Below are positions 54,839 to 62,669 of a DNA stretch of 64,000 bases, piece after piece; the stretch's first letter is position 1; each line of letters opens with the position of its first letter. The notes under the pieces are model-generated. The model ran no database searches and was not told the DNA's origin. It saw only the letters and a list, made by a program, of their open reading frames with translations. The position numbers and the translations under genes were made by a program. The DNA is from Sphingobacterium sp. R2. GTDB taxonomy: Bacteria; Bacteroidota; Bacteroidia; Sphingobacteriales; Sphingobacteriaceae. The stretch covers positions 4,340,001 through 4,404,000 of the forward strand of contig NZ_CP142884.1 of assembly GCF_040760075.1 (NCBI RefSeq). Reading direction: 5' to 3'.

Positions 54839-55800
54839 ATGAAAATATGAAAAGAAAACCTATTTTAAATTTTTTTGACATTGCAAGCGACGTCGACCTA
54901 CTACCCGAGAATGAGCTATTCAAATTAAAAGGTGGTGACAGTGATGTCGCATGGGAAACCGAAGGCCCCGAAATTGATGTATATCCCCCGGACGGCGGTG
55001 TTGACGATGACAATTGGGATGATGGCGGTGATGACGACCCGGAAGATCCATGGGATGATGAATGGGATGAAGACTGGGATGGTGATGATCACGGCGATGG
55101 CGGAACCGATAATAATGAGGAAGAACAACCGAAATGTACCTGTACAAAAGGAATTGTGGGACTTGGCTCTGGAGGGATTGTTGACTATTCTAATAATTTG
55201 GGTACTTTTAGAAGTGCAATAACTGCTGATCTAAATAACCCAAATACAAACCAGGCATTCAAAGACACGTTAAATGGACTGAATCAGATTTTTAACAGGA
55301 TCGAGAGTTCTAATTTTAATCTGGTGATCAACTTTGGAGATGCCGATGGCAGCGCAGCCTATACATCCCTCAGCGGAAACAAAGATGTGAAAATTACAAT
55401 GGATCAGTCCGAATTGGTTTATAAAAAGGATGAATATCTTGCCGGCACCGAAATCCTCCTTCATAAGAAGGGTGATTTAAACTATGCCGCTTTTAATGAA
55501 GTATTAGCTCATGAATTAAAGCATGTTGAACAGTTCTTGGATGGTAGGATCGGGTTTGACATGTTTGATAATGAGATAAAACTTAAATACGGTATCGAGG
55601 ATGAAGTTGAAGCTTTCGCATTTGCAAATAATTATGCAACCTTTGGTAATCCACCTGTTGAAATAAATGAAACCTGGGTAAAAAACCATACTATCACAGT
55701 GACGGGCGCCGATGGTCAACCACAAACGATCAAACCATACGCAAACTTAGGCGATGGGAAAAACTGTCCGATCCATGGCGTATCCTCTAACCCCAATTAA
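54835..55800 (+). CDS. Double-glycine-leader exported effector with HELKH metallopeptidase domain
   Basis: 321 residues. Residues 1-34 are a double-glycine leader ending VDLLPENELFKLKGG. Residues 35-100 are an extreme Asp/Gly/Trp-rich linker (about 30 Asp), which may bind calcium. After CTCT (101-104), the toxin region (115-265) carries HELKH (226-230), the HExxH zinc motif, and acidic residues in GIEDEVEAFAF that can supply the third ligand. The tail continues to NCPIHG. A second copy of the 123-265 region is found detached at 57804. Expected to be exported and act outside the cell or on neighbours. Confidence 0.75.
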   Translation: MNENMKRKPILNFFDIASDVDLLPENELFKLKGGDSDVAWETEGPEIDVYPPDGGVDDDNWDDGGDDDPEDPWDDEWDEDWDGDDHGDGGTDNNEEEQPKCTCTKGIVGLGSGGIVDYSNNLGTFRSAITADLNNPNTNQAFKDTLNGLNQIFNRIESSNFNLVINFGDADGSAAYTSLSGNKDVKITMDQSELVYKKDEYLAGTEILLHKKGDLNYAAFNEVLAHELKHVEQFLDGRIGFDMFDNEIKLKYGIEDEVEAFAFANNYATFGNPPVEINETWVKNHTITVTGADGQPQTIKPYANLGDGKNCPIHGVSSNPN

Positions 55801-55810
55801 TTGATAACAA

Positions 55811-56224
55811 ATGAAGAAAAACATTTTAACAATTTTGGGTATTTGTTTTTTAACATCTGCCTACAGTCAAAAAAAAGAAAAAGACTTATCGATACTACAG
55901 ACTTTGGTCGAAAAAATACATTTGGATCTCCGTGATGTTGCAATGATGTCTGGTGTTCCAAGTAGGACATCCGCTACTTGGGCAAATTTGGTATATGTTC
56001 AACGGGGGGATTCCATAACAACTGTGCCGTTTGACAGTCTCACTTCTCCCAAATGGAATCGCTTTGAATATGATATAACGGTTGAATTCGACAGATTTAC
56101 AGGGAATAGAACTCAAAATTTAAAGGGAGTAATTGTTCTAAAGCGTATTAGCCCTGAAAGAGAGGAAAAGCTCCGAAACTGGATGCTTAAAGAAAAGGAA
56201 AAGGAGAAAGCTTTGAAAAGATAA
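55811..56224 (+). CDS. Secreted protein, candidate immunity to the metallopeptidase
   Basis: 137 residues. Signal peptide MKKNILTILGICFLTSAYSQ. Mature part is small, with mixed helices and strands (LQTLVEKIHLDLRDVAMMSG, then RFEYDITVEFDRFTGN) and a Lys/Glu-rich C-terminal helix. It follows the effector by 10 bp. A periplasmic immunity protein for a periplasm-acting peptidase is the natural reading from position alone. Confidence 0.6.
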   Translation: MKKNILTILGICFLTSAYSQKKEKDLSILQTLVEKIHLDLRDVAMMSGVPSRTSATWANLVYVQRGDSITTVPFDSLTSPKWNRFEYDITVEFDRFTGNRTQNLKGVIVLKRISPEREEKLRNWMLKEKEKEKALKR

Positions 56225-56369
56225 ATCTTAAAGTCCAGTCGATATATACGGCTGGACTCATTATAGGGTTTATATTAATGGCTACTTACATAAATTGTGA
56301 ATTGCTTTCATTCTTTGGTTTAATTGTATGTAAATCCCACAGATAGTAATTATTCATTTGTTTGGAGGG

Positions 56370-56388
56370 TGTAAATTAAACTGTGTCA
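56370..56388. repeat. Solo IS256 terminal repeat
   Basis: TGTAAATTAAACTGTGTCA matches the left end of the IS256 element at 10552-10570 at 17 of 19 positions. No transposase or second end is nearby. It stands about 20 bp before the point where homology to the LicD gene begins, marking the breakpoint of the truncated copy. Confidence 0.7.
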
Positions 56389-56407
56389 GATAAAGAATTT
56401 TTATATT

Positions 56408-56640
56408 AGACTTGTGGACAGAAGAAATAGATGGCATGATCCATACAAATGATGGACACGTGTTTGAGAAAAAGACCTACTTCCCTTTACACCCCGTAAA
56501 GTTTGAAAATGCGTTGTTCTACCATCCCGCTGTGCCGTATGACATCTTAGATCTGAAATATAAAGCCTGGCGCGAAGAAATAAGGTTATTTTCTTGGTAG
56601 CATAAGTATAAGAAGCATAGTTTAAAACAGACTACCGTGG
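56408..56640 (+). pseudogene. LicD-like gene, C-terminal fragment
   Basis: LWTEEIDGMIHTNDGHVFEK, then KTYFPLHPVKFENALFYHPA, matches residues 340-420 of the LicD-like protein at 53549 with about 70 percent identity. A TAG at 56598-56600 replaces the Ser of FSWSHRF, and the frame continues to HSLKQTT, where it runs into the next fragment. The 5' part is lost at the IS256 scar. Confidence 0.85.
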
Positions 56641-56996
56641 GAGCGGCATTAAAAGAAGTATATGATGTTGACTTCGGTAGTTATGGAACAGAATTTAACG
56701 ATCCGTTATCATCAGAAGGTTATCCCATAAGGGCTGCCAACCTAAAAAATTATCTAGTTTCTGATTATAAATCGAAAGGTATGGAGAGCCAGATTAAAAC
56801 CTATAATTCTACCAATGAATTTTTAGATTCGTCATCTGCAAAATTAAATGGTATTGTTTATATGCAGAGAGGTGGAGTAAATCATATAGACGTCTTCAAA
56901 GGTGATGAAGGTGAAAGTGTAGTTGGCTCTCTATGGCTATCTGGTAATGTAGATAAAGTAATTTTCATACCTATTGACAATTCAGCATGTAACTAA
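56637..56996 (+). pseudogene. C-terminal fragment of an effector, possibly Tae4-like amidase
   Basis: From GAALKEVYDVDFGSYGTEFN to 56996. LNGIVYMQRGGVNHIDVFKG, then VVGSLWLSG and VIFIPID, resembles the C-terminal half of T6SS amidase Tae4-type papain-fold enzymes, with His in HIDVF as catalytic His. The half with the catalytic Cys is not present, so the piece would be inactive. It takes the effector position directly after a LicD end. Confidence 0.45.
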
Positions 56997-57007
56997 AATT
57001 CTCGATC

Positions 57008-57803
57008 ATGAAATTAACTAAAATTTTCCTGGCAATATTTTTGGCGCTAACCTTTTCTATCAGTTTTGGGCAAAAAAAATAAATGTCAAAGCTTCAAGAG
57101 AATTCTGGTTTTCAAGCCGATTATCGGATAGCCTCTCACAAAAGATAATACCTGATCCAACTCAGGGTATTCCTATACAAGCATTTTTGCTTAAAAAAAT
57201 AAACTTTATTATCAACCAACGATTGGTGACGATCTAGTTCCTGTTTCTTTGACAGCAATGATAGGCTCAGATAGATTTTCTTTAAATATAGGAGAAACAA
57301 TGACCAGTCATATGTTTGATTATAATCCACAAGGCAAGGACTTTTTGTTAATAAAAAGGCCCAATGAGATGCTTTTACTTATTAATGATAAAAACAGTAT
57401 GGTTTTAGATTCCATCTCATTTGTAAAACCTACTGCTTTCTTAACAAACAAAGATCTGTCAGAAATTTTCTTTGCTCATTTAATATGTGGAAATTATAAA
57501 TTAGAGTCTTCAGGCGAAGATGTCTGGTTTGACTTAGAGGGAAATATGAAAGGAATAAATGGTTTCTCCAAATGGAATGTCACCAAAGCTAGCGGGAAAA
57601 TAACACCGGTAATAAACAGTACACATACATTCGTTGTTTTAAAAACTTCTAATTTGAAGCAAAGGGAATCTTTTCTTGTAGTCTTTGATGAACTTATAAA
57701 GACAATGAACTTCTTTAAATATACGGTCCTTAACGATGGGACTTACAATCTCGATAAGAATCCCCAATACAAATTGAAAAAAAATAATTTGCAGTGTATT
57801 TAA
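57008..57803 (+). pseudogene. Secreted immunity-type protein with two poly-A frameshifts
   Basis: Start MKLTKIFLAIFLALTFSISF with cleavage after FGQ. The frame stops at TAA (57080-57082) directly after an 8-A run (57072-57079). Adding one A opens a frame to about 57199, and one A more in a 7-A run (57193-57199) joins the last frame, MIGSDRFSLNIGETM to 57803. The full protein would be about 265 residues. It follows the amidase-like fragment, as the immunity gene does in the upstream module. Phase-variable slippage or decay are both possible. Confidence 0.65.
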
Positions 57804-58247
57804 CTTGGTACTTTTAGAAGTGCAATAACTGCTGATTTAAATAACCCAAATACAAACCAAGCGTTCAAAGATAAATTAAATGGGCTGAATCAGATTTTTA
57901 ACAGGATAGAGAGCTCCAACTTCAACTTGATCATTAGCTTTGGAAATGCAGATGGAAGAGCAGAATATACCTCCCTCAGCGAAAACAAGGATGTGAAAAT
58001 TACATTGGAGCAGTCTGAATTAGTTTATAAGAAGGACGTATATCTTGACGGTACCCAAATCCTTCTACACCAAAAAGGTGATTTAAACTATGCCGCTTTT
58101 AATGAAGTATTAGCGCATGAATTAAAGCACGTTGAACAGTTCTTGGATGGCAGGAGCGGGTTCGACACGTTTAATAATGAGATAGAGCTCAAATACGGAA
58201 TTGAGGATGAAGTCGAGGCTTTCGCATTTGCAAATACAAAAAATTGA
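57804..58247 (+). pseudogene. Displaced copy of the HELKH effector domain (orphan toxin module)
   Basis: Begins in frame directly after the stop of the previous gene and reads LGTFRSAITADLNNPNTNQA through LAHELKHVEQ to FAFANTKN. It is about 90 percent identical in DNA to codons 122-265 of the effector at 54835, but lacks leader, linker and C-terminal tail. The first ATG in frame is at 57927. It looks like an orphan toxin tip, as known for Rhs and CDI toxin loci. Confidence 0.85.
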
Positions 58248-58258
58248 TTAAACTGAAA

Positions 58259-59401
58259 TTAGTCTTCCCGAAGTATGGCGTTTATCTTCTGCATATCAAT
58301 ACGTCCTCCATGTTTATAGTACACAATCTTACCATTTCGATCCAGCAGTACTATCCTTGGAATACTGGTAAAACCTAATGAACCACTAAGTATACCTCCT
58401 CGATCAAAACTGTGAACCCAGCTCATCTCATTTTCTTTGATACTTTTTAAAAAGCTTACTGAATCGCTATCTATTGAAATGCCTACAATCTTCAACAAGT
58501 CCTCGGAAAAAGTATTACGTAAAAGTCTTATGTCAGGGATTTGCGCTAGGCAAGGCCCACACCAACTTGCCCAAAAATCCAGTAACACAAAGCTTTCCTG
58601 TTGATTCTTAAAAAAAATTGTATCCCCATAAATATCTTTAAAATAAATATCCGGCATCATCTCACCTTCTTTGATAAATACTGGAGTGATTTTTTGTTCC
58701 ATATCTTTGACTATCTGTTTACCTTCATCAGTAAGTCTAAACTCACTAGGAAACGTACGGTTGTAGTAAGCCAATAGATTATTATAATATTCAGAATCAT
58801 CTTCCACTGAAAGTGTCGGAATGAGTACTTGCTCTTTAAAATATAAAAAAGAGAAAAAGTCGTTTGGGTAAGACGTCAATACTTCCATTGTTTTTGAATT
58901 CATTTCTTTAGTCAATTCCCTCAGTACAAATTTGACGGAATCATTTGTACGAATTTCAGATCCATGTTTGCTCCATAGCTCAGTAAGTTGCAAGTACTCT
59001 GTTTTTAGATCACTTCTTAGTTTCCGAAAAATGGGACTGGAAACTGTATCATATATCGGTGTAATATCCTCACTTTGATCGGAATAAAAAGGAAAATCCG
59101 CTTTACTTGAATCATAATGTATATTTATGGTAGAAGTTTGCTTGTTAATAAGATAATTATAGTATTTGCCTTTATAAGAAATTAAGATCCTTGGATAAGG
59201 TGTATAAGTGAGTCTCTCTAGCTGCATCAAGGTATCTTTCTGACTAGCATCAATAAAATCTTGCACGAGACCATCATAGAAATGGATGTTAAATACCTCT
59301 TTATGTATACCTTCAAGGTGGATTTTAAGCTTGACGTTCTTTTGCCCCCATAAAAGTTGACAAGAAATTAGGAGAAATAACAATAAATGAAGTAAACGCA
59401 T
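58259..59401 (-). CDS. TlpA/ResA-like periplasmic thiol-disulfide oxidoreductase
   Basis: 380 residues. Signal peptide (MRLLHLLLFLLISCQLLWGQ); DUF4369-like beta-rich N-terminal region (25-120); then a thioredoxin domain at 245-375 with LLDFWASWCGPCLAQIPDI (redox WCGPC) and SIPRIVLLDRNGKIV with the cis-Pro. Convergent with the orphan toxin module. A 31-residue Cys-containing peptide gene lies just upstream on the same strand, and the two may function together. Confidence 0.88.
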   Translation of the reverse strand: MRLLHLLLFLLISCQLLWGQKNVKLKIHLEGIHKEVFNIHFYDGLVQDFIDASQKDTLMQLERLTYTPYPRILISYKGKYYNYLINKQTSTINIHYDSSKADFPFYSDQSEDITPIYDTVSSPIFRKLRSDLKTEYLQLTELWSKHGSEIRTNDSVKFVLRELTKEMNSKTMEVLTSYPNDFFSFLYFKEQVLIPTLSVEDDSEYYNNLLAYYNRTFPSEFRLTDEGKQIVKDMEQKITPVFIKEGEMMPDIYFKDIYGDTIFFKNQQESFVLLDFWASWCGPCLAQIPDIRLLRNTFSEDLLKIVGISIDSDSVSFLKSIKENEMSWVHSFDRGGILSGSLGFTSIPRIVLLDRNGKIVYYKHGGRIDMQKINAILRED

Positions 59402-59456
59402 ATGTTTTTTATAATAGTTGGAAAATAGGCGCTAAAAGTATAGCGCCCAATATGGA

Positions 59457-59552
59457 TTACGGATAGCAAATATCTCCTGACAACGAACATATACAGATCT
59501 GCAAACCACCAGATAGAGTTGACTTGCTACAGGTTTCTAGTATGCTTAACAT
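59457..59552 (-). CDS. Short Cys-rich GG-containing peptide (tentative)
   Basis: A 31-codon frame giving MLSILETCSKSTLSGG and then LQICICSLSGDICYP, with three Cys in the 15 residues after the GG. It ends 55 bp before the ATG of the TlpA-like oxidoreductase on the same strand. This layout (short leader, GG, Cys-rich core, redox enzyme) is that of exported ribosomal peptides, but the leader is very short and it could be a chance frame. Confidence 0.35.
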   Translation of the reverse strand: MLSILETCSKSTLSGGLQICICSLSGDICYP

Positions 59553-60168
59553 TTAAGTAAAGCAATAATTCGCAAATAGTAATAGAAGAATTGTTTACAA
59601 ATGATTTTTTTATGTGTATAACTGAGATCATAATTTAAATTGAGTTCAAAACTAAGATATTAATTTAATCATAAACAAATTACTGATAATCTACAAAAAG
59701 CGAATTATCCCCCTATATTTGACGAATCATACCATCATTTCTTCAAAAAAATGAAAATATTCTGTTTAAAATTATCTTTTGTTAAGCAAATTTTAATCAA
59801 TAAGCACTGTATTTGAGAGCGATTGAATAATGGCAGTTTTATATTTTTAAAATAATTATAATAAATATCATATTAAACTTGATTTAAGATATGGAATGCT
59901 AGTTTCTGATAAATAATTATGAATGGAATGTACCCCCGGTATAGAAATACAATATTAATGAAACCCTCGGTATTAAGTATATGACTTATCGCACCACTCC
60001 CTGTCATTACTGCAATTTGCAGTGATTTGTAATTTAATAAAAAGAATTCATAATATTTATTCCTTCATATTTAGTAGCGGTAAGTCGGCCGTTTTTATTT
60101 TTTTAAAAACCAAACAGGATTCGATATTGTATTTATAGTACTTTTCAAAAATAGGTAGTAATTAGGAA
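59553..60168. other. AT-rich gene-free region
   Basis: No open frame above about 25 codons looks real, and no RNA gene is recognised. Includes the shared AACCAAACAGGATTCG block (about 60110-60124) found in the 3' flanks of the 155-residue family copies, here separated from the rest of the flank by about 55 inserted bases. Confidence 0.4.
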
Positions 60169-60201
60169 GCCTTGAGATCCTCCCAGACTCAAGGTTTTTT
60201 T
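60169..60201 (+). terminator. Intrinsic terminator, plus-strand direction
   Basis: CCTTGAG at 60170-60176 pairs with CTCAAGG at 60188-60194 and is followed by TTTTTTT. The related flanks at 30.4 and 48.4 kb keep only the second arm and T run. No complete plus-strand gene precedes it now. Confidence 0.6.
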
Positions 60202-60220
60202 ATTCCTTTTATATTTTTTT

Positions 60221-60688
60221 TCATCGAATATCGTCCTTTATCCACTTTAATTCCCCACGTCTGATCATGGCTATATACTTTTGCACGTGATCATCGGTCA
60301 ATAAGCCATTGTCTTCGAGGTGGTAATTGAACTGCTTAGTGAAGCTATAATATTGAATACTTCCTACATAAGCATTATTGAGATAAATATGCCAAAGGCT
60401 GTATTCCTTGGCCCTAACTTCCACTACCTGCCGTTTTCCATGATGATAAAACAACATAGGCACATCCGCATCAAAGCGAAGTATAAGCGCGTCAATGCAA
60501 GCTTCCTTTATGTCATCGGCAAGTACACCGTATGCCAATTGCCACACGCCCTGAAATTTCCTAAAAACATAAAAAGCAAGACCATTTTTGTTATAGAGAT
60601 GATAGTCTTTCATGCCCATGCTTTTATCATGCACGGTAATTTGAGCGTGCATTACCCGATTTCGGCAAAAGATTTCTAGCGGTTTCAT
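60221..60688 (-). CDS. 155-residue repeat family, copy D (intact)
   Basis: Same start and end as copy C, with only a handful of substitutions, for example PMLFYHHG for PELIYHHG and EDNGLLTDD for DDNCLLTDD. The high identity over gene, leader and flank says the duplication is recent or homogenised by gene conversion. Expected to be soluble and cytosolic. Function unknown. Confidence 0.7.
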   Translation of the reverse strand: MKPLEIFCRNRVMHAQITVHDKSMGMKDYHLYNKNGLAFYVFRKFQGVWQLAYGVLADDIKEACIDALILRFDADVPMLFYHHGKRQVVEVRAKEYSLWHIYLNNAYVGSIQYYSFTKQFNYHLEDNGLLTDDHVQKYIAMIRRGELKWIKDDIR

Positions 60689-60691
60689 TTT

Positions 60692-60722
60692 ACAATATTA
60701 CTAATAATATTAGCAATATTGT
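60692..60722. promoter_or_regulatory. Palindromic operator-like site upstream of copy D
   Basis: ACAATATTACTAAT and ATTAGCAATATTGT with a 3-base spacer; one mismatch compared with copy C (GCAA for GTAA). Same distance to the start codon as in copy C. Confidence 0.6.
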
Positions 60723-60921
60723 GTACAGTATAGATATTTAGGGTTTCTCATTTTTTATATGCAGTTGGATGGGTGAAGCCTTTCCTAGCCTGATAATAGC
60801 ATCTTACAAATTGTCTAGACGTGTTACTTGGAAATACCCTAAATAATTGCTCAAGGTGATAAATTTGGAGAATTCGTTTCAAATAGCGAAATTTGGTCAA
60901 CACTAAAATCGAAATACCATA

Positions 60922-61104
60922 ATGAACGATAAGGTAAATAGTGAAAATATCAATCTTGCTGAAAGAATTCGTTTGGGAGTGCAAAAGGCTTTACGAAAAT
61001 TGGCAGAAGAAAGAGCTGCAAAGGGTGAGAGTTTGGTCGTAAAAGTTGATGGTAAAATTCAAGAAATACCTGCAAAGGAACTACTTATCAATTTACCAAA
61101 ATAG
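60922..61104 (+). CDS. Small protein, antitoxin-like
   Basis: 60 residues: MNDKVNSENINLAERIRLGV, then QKALRKLAEERAAKGESLVV, then KVDGKIQEIPAKELL. A basic helical first half and a short beta hairpin resemble small antitoxin or adaptor proteins often found beside Fic- or nuclease-type toxins in Bacteroidota. No partner is adjacent. The gene-like codon pattern and spacing support it as real. Confidence 0.6.
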   Translation: MNDKVNSENINLAERIRLGVQKALRKLAEERAAKGESLVVKVDGKIQEIPAKELLINLPK

Positions 61105-61211
61105 TTTCTCCTGTAAACTATTTAAATAGACATGTGGCTATACTCCAAAATATCCATTGTCTATGTGTTTAAAATAACCATGAATAAAAATTAAAGTTGG
61201 TTTAGAATAAA

Positions 61212-61230
61212 ATTATACGGGAAACCGTAG
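61212..61230. repeat. Dispersed repeat R1, copy F (end block only)
   Basis: TATACGGGAAACCGTAGAA: the terminal palindromic block of R1 (ACGGGAAACCGT) without the rest. Confidence 0.45.
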
Positions 61231-61273
61231 AAAGTGTGACTACTTCAAATATTCTGATAATGAACTTAAAAAC

Positions 61274-61540
61274 ATGTGGTCAATTCATCCTGAGACTCGT
61301 CCATACTTTTTAGGTTCTTACGGGTTTTTAATTTTCCGAAAAGACTTTATGAAGTTTCGAGACAATTTTAAAGTTATTGGTAATTTAAATATTATAGACT
61401 ACCTCGACAAAAACGGGAATGGTACTATGAATATAAGTAGTTGGGAATTAGTTAAGGATTTTTTCGCAAATAGAATTAATTCCGTTATGGTGGAAAGAGG
61501 ACAGAAAACCTTTAAGATAGGTGCAATTATTAAAGATTGA
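61274..61540 (+). pseudogene. C-terminal fragment of an unknown small protein
   Basis: 88 codons starting MWSIHPETRPYFLGSYGFLI and ending FKIGAIIKD. The lack of a proper N-terminal region and the immediate joint to the R1 end block suggest a 5'-truncated gene, perhaps an immunity protein. No family recognised. Confidence 0.4.
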
Positions 61541-61545
61541 GGGAA

Positions 61546-61636
61546 GACAGCTGGTAGAGCAACCAAAGAAGTCTACATAGCTCGCTCCTATATCGCTAAA
61601 GATATTGGTGCCGATAGTAATATTGCACCATATCAA
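61546..61636 (-). pseudogene. YbjQ remnant 3 of 3
   Basis: The minus strand reads WCNITIGTNIFSDIGASYVD, then FFGCSTSC, the conserved core of YbjQ/DUF74, followed at once by the end of the preceding fragment. Only about 28 codons remain. Confidence 0.65.
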
Positions 61637-61701
61637 TTTATTGAACTTTTTGTATATTGGCCGGACAAGCCCATATTATCTAGCTTTATATATTCCCAGA
61701 A

Positions 61702-62550
61702 ATGAAAAAAATATTATCGCTCATTGTTACAATTTTGTTATGTCAAAGTTTAATCGCACAGACCGTAGAAGAATTAAATGCACTAGGTATAAAATATGCT
61801 AAAAAAGAAAAATTTGACGAAGCCTTTTCAGCTTTCGATAAAGCAATAAATCTGTACCCCAATTCTCCCGGCACTTACGTAAATAGAGGCAACATTCACC
61901 GGTTTCGAGGAAATTACAACCTTGCAATAGCGGATTATTCAAAATTTCTGGATTTTTCTCCCAAGAACATCGATGTGCTCTATGCTAGAGCAGGTGTTTA
62001 TAAAGAAGTTGCTGCATTTGACAACGCAATTTTTGACTATTCGAGGGTGATTGAAATAGATCCATCCTATACGGACATATATTTTGATAGAGCATATTCT
62101 TATATCAGATTAAAAGATTATGAGAATGCAAAAAATGATCTAATAGCACAATTAAAAATATCGCCGAAAGATTTTAAGTCGCTTGCAAATCTGATAAACG
62201 TTAAAAAGGAATTAAAACTATTTGACGAAGCGATTATGGACTATGATAAATTACTAAATGAATTTCCTAATCAACAAGACCTTCATATACTTTATAACAA
62301 TCGAGCGAATCTCTATAGAGAAACCAATAGACCTAAAGAGGCTCTAGTGGAAATAGAGAAAGCTTTAAAATTAAATAGGAACTATGCTATAGGTTACTTT
62401 AATCGGGCGTCCATTCATTTAGATCTTGGCGATGCGAGCAATGCTTGTAAAGATTTTAAAAAAGCGTTGTCCCTAAATCTTCAGAAAGATCCCCATTTTG
62501 AAGTAGACGAAGGTTTTGAAAAGCTGAAATCACTTTGTAATGTTCATTAA
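61702..62550 (+). CDS. Secreted TPR protein
   Basis: 282 residues with signal peptide (MKKILSLIVTILLCQSLIAQ) and six to seven tetratricopeptide repeats (for example AFSAFDKAINLYPNSPGTYV and AIFDYSRVIEIDPSYTDIYF). A protein-binding scaffold in the periplasm. TPR proteins occur as immunity or adaptor proteins in toxin arrays; the partner is unknown. 62551-62669 shows no gene. Confidence 0.85.
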   Translation: MKKILSLIVTILLCQSLIAQTVEELNALGIKYAKKEKFDEAFSAFDKAINLYPNSPGTYVNRGNIHRFRGNYNLAIADYSKFLDFSPKNIDVLYARAGVYKEVAAFDNAIFDYSRVIEIDPSYTDIYFDRAYSYIRLKDYENAKNDLIAQLKISPKDFKSLANLINVKKELKLFDEAIMDYDKLLNEFPNQQDLHILYNNRANLYRETNRPKEALVEIEKALKLNRNYAIGYFNRASIHLDLGDASNACKDFKKALSLNLQKDPHFEVDEGFEKLKSLCNVH

Positions 62551-62669
62551 AATCTTGCAATGACGAGGGTGATTGCTGATTCGAGAACATTTCAAATGCT
62601 CAGAAAGTTCATTAAGGAAAGAAATCATCAAATAGAGTCGTAAATTAGACAAATATAATTATACGTTCA

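Noticed and set aside
54920-55222. Long frames on both strands over the effector linker (His-rich minus frames, Met-rich plus frame)
   Set aside because: They mirror the repetitive GAT/GAC codons of the Asp-rich linker and have no gene-like start or context.
62560-62643. 27-codon frame after the TPR gene
   Set aside because: Too short and without features; possibly a gene end, but not enough to report.
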